From: Heligmosomoides polygyrus polygyrus
Lineage: Eukaryota; Nematoda; Chromadorea; Rhabditida; Heligmosomidae
DNA length: 64,000 nt
Assembly: GCA_947396885.1 (NCBI GenBank)
Contig: OX377201.1
Location: forward strand, 22,979,923 to 23,043,922
Reading direction: 5' to 3'
The notes below the pieces were generated by a model, which was not told the origin of the DNA, did no database searches, and saw nothing but the letters and a program-made list of their open reading frames with translations. Below are positions 42,417-52,800 of the stretch, one piece after another. Position 1 is the first letter of the stretch; every line of letters begins with the position of its first letter. The position numbers and the translations under genes are program-made.

Positions 42417-43246
42417 TGACCTGTTACCGACCTTCGTTCGGTGGGATGTTCACGGCAAGAAGCACCTTCAGAGCTTTTGGTCTGCGCCTATGAACCGGCA
42501 TACTAGGAGCTGTTTACCAAAAGCACGACGATGGACTCCGAGGCTATGGTAAACGAAATAGAAGAGATGAACCGGCGACTCGCACTTATTCGTTCTCAGC
42601 GCGTCAAGAAGGCCTTCCTCGTCGACAACGCCGCACCCCATCGGGAACAAGTAACCACGAATAAGCTTGACCTGGAGCCCACAGGACTTCTTGGTCGGAA
42701 GGGACACAAGAACCCAAGCAGTCTTTGACAACCATATCGGGCAGTTGATCAACACCAGGCTCAAGCAGTTCTGTAAGGATGGGATCAGGAAGTTGACTGA
42801 GCGATGGCAGCAAGGTCATTGACCTTAATGGCATACACGTTCCTCTGCATCGTTGACTTGTAATTGAGTTATAAAGATATAAAGAATTTTTTCCAATTTG
42901 TCTCATTACTTTTGCCCCCCCCCCCTAATATTAGATCCGATAGAAAATCTTCGGGTAATGGGGTCCTTCGGATTTCGCTATTCTTCCGGATCCGGATTTT
43001 TGGATGATTTGGATGACGGCGAATTTGCAGACCCAGATATTTGGATGATTCGGCTCGGTATATTCGAATCAGATATCCGAAAATGATTCATTCGGATCCA
43101 ATGTATAGTGCCCAGCACTACCTCATGATTTTTGTTGAAGCTTTCTGGCAGACGAGACTTTGCTTGGAAGAAGTCAGACTCTCGAGTAATGTCAGCGAGT
43201 CGCAGACCTCATTTGAACAAAATTGCAGGTTTTTGTGAAGTTGCAA

Positions 43247-43252
43247 TTTATT
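43247..43252 (-). promoter_or_regulatory. Possible polyadenylation signal for rig-4
   Basis: AATAAA on the minus strand about 440 bp after the rig-4 stop codon. It is the first exact hexamer I find downstream; the distance is long, so this is tentative. Confidence 0.3.
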
Positions 43253-43691
43253 GCTATATGAACAGACACAATAATAATAGAATGAAAGCTAGGCTGAGAT
43301 CATCTTCATCGACAAATGACTTCGAATGGTCAAGAGAAAGAGAGACACGGAACAAGAGCCAAACTTCAGAAGGCACTTTGTACGATCATCCTTGATATGC
43401 TTATACAATTCTTTGAGAATTAGTAGTGTAAACAACGTAAACAACATATGCATCAACCACATGTGGCAGTTAGAGAGACACGAACTCTAGACGACTCTAT
43501 GTGAAATGCGAGGCGTAAACTCTTTCGGAGACTAAGAAAGGAACCTGTCGCGCGCGCGTGGCAGCACGCGCGGAGATGCTCATGGCGCGCGCACGCCTCA
43601 CCGAGAATTCTGCGTGTGATGATAAGTTCGCTGGCGACCGTATGTTATAAGGGAGGTACAATGTGCACAAAAAACACCGCCGGCCGTAAAA

Positions 43692-43866
43692 TTACACGAA
43701 CGACGAGAACCCGCTTGAGAGGTTGGGTGGAGGGGCCGGCTGGGCCGGCTGCCACACGGACGACGCCTCGCTGCCGCTCTCCGTCGACACCGCGCGCGAC
43801 GACGCCGTCAGCGGCGGCGCCGCGCTGCGGATCGCGTCCGTCGCCTTCACTCGGCGCCATGTGTCG
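43692..43866 (-). CDS. rig-4: rig-4 last exon with PDZ-ligand C-terminus
   Basis: Acceptor TTTCAG, then [18 protein letters not shown], a Ser/Ala/Pro-rich stretch, and the end [13 protein letters not shown] followed by TAA (43692-43694). 57 codons. GFSSFV matches the conserved sidekick C-terminus, which anchors the receptor to PDZ scaffolds. The preceding exon ends phase 2 and joins to give QYRDTWRRV. Confidence 0.93.
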
Positions 43867-46800
43867 CTGAAACTGGTAGAGCATAGGGAGCTGCTCGGAA
43901 CCGAGCCTATCAACGGAGAAGAGTGAAGGTTGGCGCTAATCAATCCCCTTGTGGGATGCGCCACGTATTTTACTTGAACGGGATTTTATGGAGGCGAATT
44001 GGATGCTTGGGCGGGGTGCATGGTGAGTGGTAGGGTACGCGCTGTTTAGTCGGTACAGCGAAATGAAGATGTCTGTATTCTCTACAAATGTTTCTGCTGA
44101 ACTGCCAATTAGTGCTTAACTACACGCTCAGGAAATTTTCGCCATCAATCGGAGAAAAAAAGCGCAACACATGAAGCGATCTCTGTACTTAAAATGGCGC
44201 TCCTCTGCACTTTAGAAACAGCCTTGAACCTTTATTTTAGTTAAGACTAGTACCCTGAAATGACGTTTGGACTGGTAACTAAGTAGTGTCGTAGATCAGG
44301 GGTGCACACAAAATTCGGTGCGTTAATTTTTTCAACGAAATTTTTAAATGGAAAATTTTCGTTAAATTTCGTTAAAAAATACATTGAGTTATCATTCAGG
44401 ATGATCATTGAGAAGGCATCTTAAACTGTGCGATCAGACAAGACCCGGAGTTCCCTCTTTCCTAGTTCTTTGCGAAACCGTTTTGTGTGACTGTTCTACG
44501 AGAAAGAAACTTCTTTTTGGTGGACCGTGACATGACATCGTGTCACACGGTCCCACACTGCCGGAAAGGTGTGACCCATCGTCAACGTGTTAACGCTCAA
44601 AAAAAGTTGATTCCTAAATTTTGCAATTAGCGTTTTTCTAAAATCGTCTACAATACGTACAGCGGCCTAAGCCATACTACCTGTCTGGACTTTTCCTGGT
44701 GGCAAAAGCAAAGGTATTCTGGGATAAGCAGCGCCAGTGAGGATAGACATATCATACGGGGAGGTTAGACCAGTATCTTTGTGGATTCGTTGTTGTGCTT
44801 CGGGAACCCGCGAAAACATTCTAGCTTCAAAATGCATTAAACGACAAGGATAATGAACAGTGTTACTCAGTTCTTTTCGGGATGCGCCACGCATTCTTCT
44901 CTCTGTTGTGGAAGCGATTTAAATGCGTATTTGGCCATATAATGACTTTCCGTGGCCAGCCGATGAAGAAGTCAGCGCTGTATACTTCTCAGACACGTCT
45001 GGTACCGATTTTTTCTCCGGAGAGATAGAAGACTGGCCTAGAAAAAAAAATAGAAGGTTGACCTGGGCGGCAAATTAGAACCGGGAACCTGGTATCGGGT
45101 GCACGCGACAGCCGGCACCTCGTCCGACCGAGCTAAGCGCGCCCCAAAAAGGCATTATTTCCAAAAATTCAAGACAAATCCATGGAGGCGTTAAAATATT
45201 CTTCCTAATGTCAACAGCTTTTATTTATTCTAAGAAGATGAGACCTGCAAGATTAATGAAGACTAAGGGTAAATGTGATAAACTCACTGAGAAAAAATTC
45301 CGTTAAATTTCTAAAATTTTTCTTTAAGTCGCTAAGCCATATTTTAACGAAAAATGCCGTTAATTCGTTAAACTCGTTAAATCGTTAACGTTTAATGTGC
45401 ATTCCTGTTGTAGATGTTTCCGACTATTCTAGACTCTGAAGGCGAAACTCGCCGGAACGTAAATCAACAAAGAAGTGGATAGCAATTTCGGTTAATGGCT
45501 AAACACACTATCACCTTTAAACAGTTATTTTTTCCAAAATAGTGGAAGCTTCTATGAAGTTTGAAACACACTTTTCTGAGAAAATAAACGAAATGTGAAA
45601 ATTTCAGATCAAAAGTCAAATACTCAAAGCCGAATTTTCTTAGAATAAACATTGTTTTGACCTTCTTGCCATGTCTAGCTTAATTTGAAAGATGTTCATC
45701 TCGATATGTAGAAGACGCTCAGCTTTGTTAGAAAAGTGCTTTCAAGTTGCTTTTCAAGTTGTCCATTTTGATATCAGAACGGTCTATATAACGAATGTTG
45801 CCCATTATGGGACCATCTTCTCGTCAAACTGGACACTTTCAAATCAAATTGGACACTGTAATAAGCAAGATTAATGCTTTTAGAATCATTTATCCTATCA
45901 ACCAAATGCAAATCGCGACGCTGGACGCACGGCGCGATCTCTTCTTTTAATCCAAGCTATAAAACATCAGTTTTCCTCTAGAAATAACAATTTCGTAAAT
46001 TTTCAAGCAGTTTGTTCAGTTATTGGGACAGGTGAATGAAAAATTCCAAGGGAAGCCGCACGAAATTTTCTTGAACGGCAAATTATTTTGCCATCTCGGA
46101 GAGCCTCTAGCTCAATCTTAAAAACGCTCGTTTCAGTTTGGAAGATGTTCAGCTTCATTTCAAAAGCGTCTTGTAAAAAGTGGTATCCATTTCGCGTTTC
46201 GAAGTGCTCAATTTGGTCTGAAACGTGTTCAGCTTGACGTGAAAACGGTATATGAATCAAGGGACTCGCCGTTCGAACAGAGGTATTTCATGGCTCGAAG
46301 GTGCACCTCTTCGCTTTCAAAATGTGGCTCATTACATTCATTGACAGTCTGAGCACATTTCTGTCAATGGCGGTGCCACTGTGTTCAAACTGGTTTCGAG
46401 CAAATTTGATTTCAAAGACGATCACTGCTCCCGTGTCGCATAGACCTCCAGCAAGGCACGATGCTGTTGCACTGCCGGCTACAAAGGGCGTTGTAGCAAT
46501 AACATTCCACGCATAAAGGGATACAACAGATAAAGGGCGAAGTTGATCACTTCGTAGTTGGGATACGCCACGCACTCTATTTCTAGATTTCTAGATATAG
46601 TAGAGGCGATTTGGATGCGCAACTGGCCTATACAATGACCAGTATAGAATGAAGTCTTGAATAGGATCCGAGCCGAGAAGCTCGATTCGGGGTGCAGCCG
46701 ACGTTTCATCCACGCACCCTTGGAAAGCCTTCCTCGATAGAACCTACCGATACTGGTCAGTGCTGCCGTAGTGGCTGGCGATGTTCTCCGTCGTGTGATC

Positions 46801-49800
46801 TTCCTCTTCCTTCGCGCTGCCGTTACCGTCCTCTTCGTCGTCGAACGAATCGTCGGCGAACTCTTCCTCGCGGTGCATCGCGTTCTCCGTGTGGCTGTAG
46901 CCAACCCTTGTCGGCGCATCGCCACGAGCGTAGATACTCCTGAATTGAAGGATATAATAGAACAATTAAACGACTGACAGAGACGTTACGCAGTGTCCTT
47001 GGGATGCGCCACGCACTTTGCTTCTTCACGACAGCGCCAACATTTTGAACGTATCCATTTTCTTATGGGCGCGTGTGGCGTAACCGGAGAAGGCGCCGGC
47101 CGTCGCGTGCGCCCGATACCAGGTAACAGACCGCAGTGGTTAAGTTCGTTTCTGCTGCGAGCCACACAGATGGTCAAAAAAGGCAAAAAATTGTCACCTA
47201 TCAACTCACGGAGGACGCATGTAGCGCAGTCGGAGGACGCACCGCCCGTCGCGTGCACCACATACCAGGTTCCTGGTTCGGATTTCCCGCCCAGGTCAAT
47301 CAACCCTTCCATCCTTCCGGTGTAGATTAATTGGTACAAGCCTTGTCTGGGAAGGATATAGCGCTGACTTGTTCATCGGCTGAACACCGCAAGTCATTGT
47401 ATGGCCATATACGAATTCAAATCGCTTCCACATTATCTCGTGGAAGTAGAATGCGTGGCGCATCCGAAAAGGGGCTGAGTAACGCCGACCTTTATTCATT
47501 TTCTTTACGTCTCAGGTGGCTATTGCTGAGATTGTTAGCGATTAACGAGATGTTTTGTTGCAATCAAAACCCTAACGCCAGGCGGGGCTCGAATCCGCAT
47601 CTCCTACTAAGCGGCAGGACACTCTGTGCCAATGCACCACCAGTGACACGAGCGAGTTTGATCTTGGATTGCAACAAAACGTCGCCATAATCATCTTTTG
47701 AGCAAATGTTTAATCCGGCAGGAATTAACGTTAGGGCCTCTGACTTTTTTGGAACAACAGAGTGAACAAAATCAATTTTGAATTTTCAAACAATCGGATA
47801 AACGGAGTTGATTTTTTTTGAAATTTACGTTATCGATCAATCCGCTTATTGCTTTGGGATAAACGCATGCCCTGTTCGACACAGCACCTAACAGAGAGTC
47901 CACTGAGGCTTCCATTAACCACTAAAGAATAAACGGTAAAGGACAATGTTTATCAATCCTTTTTGGGTTGCGCTACGCATTCTACTACTGCGGAATGTTG
48001 TGGAAGGGATTTGAATATTTGGCCATACAATAACTTGCGGTGGCCAGCCGATGCACAATTCAGCGCTTTGTCCTTCTCAGACAAGTCTGGTACCAATTCA
48101 CCGACCCAGAAAGGATGGGAGGCTTTGTTGGCCTGACCGGGAAATAAAAACAAGGGATTTGGAATCGGGTACACACGACAGCTTGCGCAGCCTACGACTG
48201 CGCTGTCACTTGCCCATCACCCATTAATCTGATAAAATGTCAGTACTGCAACCGATCTGAGCAATGACTTATGGCGACTATACACTGGATCAGAACGAAT
48301 AATTTCCGAATATCCGATCATGATCCGAATCATTCAAAATCCGGGGTCATGAAATAAGAGTAACCGAATGATCCAATTATCGGAAGTTTTTTGATCGGCA
48401 AAGTTCCCTGAATGAAAAATTTTTGGATATCCAACTCGCTGCCATATTTCTATCCGAATCATCCAAAAATACGAAGTCCGCGAAATCACTGTTATCCGGG
48501 TAAACCAATTAAAGGATAAGGACAAAGGACGGCGTTATTCAATTCCTTTGGGATGCGCCACGCATTCTACTTCTACGGGATGTCGTGGAGGCTAGTTGAA
48601 TGCGAATTTGGCTATACAATGACTTGAGGTGGCCAGCCGATGTACAAGTCAGTGGTTTACCCTTCCCAGACAAGTCTGGTACCAATTTACCGACCCCGGA
48701 GGGAGGGAAGGCTTGGTTGGCCTGGGCGGGAAATCGAACCAGGAACCTGGTATCGGGTGTAGGCGACAGCCGGCGCCTCCTCTGACTGCGCTCCACGCGC
48801 CCAAACCAATTATCCGAAGATTTTTGATCGGCTCCAATGTATAATGGCGACGCGCTGAGAGTAGAATAGTTCCTCGTCCGAATCTCATTCGAAAACTTCA
48901 CTCTTCTCAAGCGTGGGCCCATAAATCGCAGAAAGAACACGCTTCGCCGGTCGTTTTCTGCTTCTCGATACAAACGGTGACAACATTCACTGTAGAACAT
49001 TGCTTTCTCTCAATTAGCAGACAAAACACCGCAATGATTGCAAATCTCATCAATCTTCGCTGTTTCTTTCTTAGCGCGGAACTTGCCTACACTTCTATTT
49101 ACAACGCAAACAAAGGCGATGTAAAATTACAAAAGCCCTAGGAACAAAAGCGCTACCCAATATCACGGATTTTGAACAGACTGTGGTGAACAACTTGCAG
49201 TCTGTCTGAATTCCACTCATACTACTTCTTATCAGACTACACACCGGAGTGGAATGAGGTGCACTTAAACGCCCTTGATCCATTGGTCACAGCAACTACT
49301 AAAGGTTGAAGGGTTGCTATGTAGACGGTAATGACGTGTATACATCAACAGAGCTTAGGAAGAGGGAGGGTTTATGGAGGGCACCGCTTCTCACTACCAA
49401 CCTGAGAAGCCTGCCAGTGCATTGACTAAATTTCCCAGTCTCCTTCTTCTGATCCACCATGCCACTATTTTACACATTTAGGATAAGTTCACCAGTACCA
49501 CCCTTCGCACCCGTTAATTCTGGTTATTCTTGAGCAATACAACTAATGTTCCCATTTGTCCCCGTCGTCTGCCAGAGTGATACAAGAAATTCTCTCCCGT
49601 GGGAGACAAAGGGAGTCATATCCTACGTAGAGGGCTTTCGCTCATGGCAAGAAGTCCGACCAATGTGTTGGTGAGCATCCTAGTGTTCTTTACACATCGC
49701 GTAGAGTCCAGATGATTATGGCGTCCGTCAGTCACAACGTCAGCGAAACGCGTTACGTGGCTGGGTCACCTAATTTTCGATGTCTTGGTACAAGTGGCAA

Positions 49801-52800
49801 CGCCTCTGACGATCGAACGTCGACGAGTGTGATCTCGATCCACAAACGTGCGACACTGATGCCATGTTCGTTCTACTTTCGTAAAGTCCAGTCTTCCAAG
49901 GAGCGAGTTAGTTCTGGCAGAACGGTGGAACTGAACAGGGAAGCATGGAGCAGGAACGTTTACCGCCTTCTTCGCCTCTTCTTTGACGCTCTTGAGAGCT
50001 TCCGATGCCACTCGTTTCGTCCTGCCCAGCTCCGGCACTATATTGACTTCGCGACCCAGATACACGTGGCTGGAGCATTCGGAGATGTTCGTTCCGTTGA
50101 GCGAGAATGGGGCATCAGAACTTGTCCGTTCCTCATGAACATCGTCGTCGTAAGATTCGGCTGCAGTCCAACGTTCCCACATACACGATCAAAGTGGGCC
50201 AGCATTCGCTCCGCCTGACTGATTCTCGGTGTTATGAGCACGACGTTGTCAGCGAAGCGAAGACAGATCAGTTGCCGGTCGTCCACCTTGACTCCCATGT
50301 CTTCCCATTCCAGTTCACACATGACGTTTTCGAGGGTGGCGCCGAAGAGCTTCAGGGATATGATTTCCCCCTTGCCGAACCCCTCTCCTCACGTGGACAA
50401 CGACGCCGTTGTAGAATGGTGACATCTTGGTCGTGAATTCGCTGTACAGCACTTGGAAGACTGATGTACTGAGTATGAACGCCCCGTGTGAGCAGGACTT
50501 CGATGACCGCTTTAGTTTCAATCGAAACAAATACCTTCTTCAGCCGTAAAATCGAACCCAGAATCAAGGCATGTGTAAGTGAATGTGAACGGGGACTACT
50601 AACCGGTTGGCAGAGTTACCGTAGTCGCCTCGGTTACCGTACTTCGATCGATTGAGCATGTCGACGGCTTCTCGCTGAGTGATGTACGCACTGCCTCGAA
50701 CGTCCCGACCAACCAGCGACGACAGCCTGAAAACTCTATCATTAAGCCTTTATTCAAGTCGAAGAGACCCATCCGCTCCTTACCTTTGCATGGCCTCGTG
50801 GCTCGGCAGCGCCGGAATCACATCGGTCTCCAGTCCGTACATATTCACCACACTCCCTCCGCCGTCGACGCTCTCACGACCACGCATTCGGTCGGGATCG
50901 CCTAGGACGCTGCCGTAGGCCGGAGGGTCGCGGTCGGACAGCCATGACTGCTTCGTGCCGGGGCGCGTCGGAAGATCGTTCCTGGAAGCGAAGGTTTCAC
51001 GATATGTCTCACTAGAAGAGTGGCTTGATCAACTACCTGCTTCTTCCAAGATCACGATTGCTAGCTTCCATCTGGAACGCCACGAAGTTGCCATTTGCCA
51101 GGTGAATACTGTCGACAGAGTCGCGTTTCTCGCGTTTATACTTCGCGACGGAGCCTTAAAAATGGAGTCAGCTACTGCTTTGAATCGTTTCGGTTCACTT
51201 ATCTCGTTCCAGTTTCAACAGGTTCTCCAGTGCACCGCTTCTCATTTTAACAATCCCCTCCCCCTACCTTTTCCCCAGAAAAGTGATAGGCTCCCCCTCT
51301 CAATGTCATCGAGATCGCTTTTCCCCAACGAATTCATTCTAGTCGCTTCCACCGTAACAAGCTCTGGATTCATGGAGACGACCTTCCATTGAACTGCACT
51401 AAGAGCAGTAGTTTCTATTCCTCAGGTGGCCAGTCTATAGGACATGAAAGCGAGAGGGTTGGGACGAGTGTAGGTTTAGCCACTTCACTTGAAGTTTTAG
51501 GGAAGCGGAAATATCTAAGTCTAGCGCTCGAAGCAGCCCAAACCTATTGCTAAATGAACTCACCAGTGATGCAAAGGAAGGCCACGACGAGTACAATCAC
51601 CACAAACGTAGACATGGCGACCATCGCTATGAACCACCACGTTGTGTAGAACGGATCTTCCGGAATGAAGGCTGAAACGAAGCAGTGATTCACCCTTGTC
51701 TTTAATGAACATCCAGCAGCCATGTACAGAACTTCCTGAATCGCGCGAGAATAGCTTTTTACTCCCCAACTTCAACTTGTAAAGGCCAAAACTCTATTCG
51801 ATCATGTGCAGCCGAGAAAAGAGCTAAGGTGCCAATAGTTTCGCTGCAAGCACTGGGAAATCAGAGTTAATTAGACCCTTTAGCGTGCGCCATACATTTT
51901 ACTAGGCATGCTGAAAAGATTCTCCGCAAGGGCCACCCGACAGGCAGGTAAGGCTTATGTTCGCAGATGAGCTACAAAATCGCATTGAAAAAAGCATTTC
52001 CCACCTCATGCAAATATAGAAGAAGTCGCTTTTGTTCTTCCCAATTGAGAAGCCCGCTTTTGCCGCAATCTTTTGTGATAGACTGATTTTGTCATTTTTT
52101 GGCTGACTAAATGTTCCATGCTGTACTTTCTTCTGAGGTGCCAATTCAGCGATGAAGAGGACATGAAGCTCAACTGGAACACCCGCTTACTTACGAGCGA
52201 ATTTAGCATTGCTTTTCGAAAGTATTACAAAAAGTTTTCATCCTGTTTCTGCTTCTGGATGCGCTGCAGCTCAATCGTAGGAGGCTGTCGCATAGACCCC
52301 ATATAGAGGTTCGCGGCCCAGACCAGTCAAGCTTTCAATCTCTCCAAGCCTGTGCTTTAAGACAAATTTTAATTTATTATATTTTCTCAAGCAATAAAAA
52401 TTTGATAAAATTATTAAACATACATATAAGGACAGATGAATTTTAAAAAATTCAAGAAAAGTTATTATTAGGGGGGGGGGGGGGCAAAAGTAATGAGAGA
52501 CCCCATGCCGTGTCCATATATCTCGTGGCTGGAGTCCGGTTTCGTGCTTATCGTATTTGTATGTTTGTATGCTACTTACTGAAGGCCACCTGAGAAGTTA
52601 CCATTTCCGCCCTTTCCAGAAGCATGCCAAAGCCACAGTCTGTCTCATGCCGAAACCCCGGTCTGACGAGTCGACCTGTGTCGGGCAAATCTCGCCCAAT
52701 TCCCATCGCCGAGCAGCCTGGGCTCAATGTTCACGCAAGATGAGAAGTACGTCTTCTGCCTTAACCCTGCCAAGCAGCGAGTCTGGGTGAGGGCTGGTGA

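Larger units (their letters stand above)
40822..42928 (+). mobile_element. Mariner element, copy D, carrying a long-TIR insertion
   Basis: TA at 40820-40821 and 42929-42930, ends TTAGGGGGG...GCAAAAGTAATGAGAC and GTCTCATTACTTTTGCC...CTAA. Once the 1257-bp inserted element (41151-42407) and one duplicated 9-mer are removed, 841 bp remain, the usual length of this deleted family. The transposase remnant (42413-42825) keeps WDVHGKKHLQSFW, VFLVDNAAPHREQVTTNKL and a large deletion before the third Asp. Confidence 0.9.
40810..43113. mobile_element. Palindromic MITE, interrupted by mariner D
   Basis: Left end GGGCATTATAT at 40810. After the mariner the sequence continues TTAGATCCGATAGAAAATCTTCGGG and ends ATGTATAGTGCCC at 43113. 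A second copy of this MITE lies at 48280-48847, and its ends (GGCGACTATACACTGGATC) confirm the join. Without the insertions the MITE is under 200 bp. Confidence 0.65.
43867..46747 (-). other. rig-4 last intron (2.9 kb) packed with repeats
   Basis: Contains a partial SINE (43930-44010), an hAT-like element (44297-45407) with a nested SINE, a foldback FB-A arm (45680-46260) and a SINE fragment (46515-46640). No other coding sequence recognised. Confidence 0.75.
46940..50603 (-). other. rig-4 intron (3.7 kb) packed with repeats
   Basis: Holds SINE pieces (46985-47125), a full SINE (47211-47500), a tRNA-like module repeat (47552-47688), a SINE (47934-48215), a MITE with nested SINE (48280-48847) and an RTE-like fragment (49545-50570). 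The interval 48850-49540 has no recognised feature. Confidence 0.75.

Noticed and set aside
43616..43926. Two GC-rich plus-strand frames with many Arg/Ala/Gly codons
   Set aside because: They lie over the last rig-4 exon on the minus strand, which ends with the diagnostic GFSSFV.
50955..51392. A 145-codon plus-strand frame
   Set aside because: It overlaps two well-supported rig-4 exons on the opposite strand and has no domain of its own.
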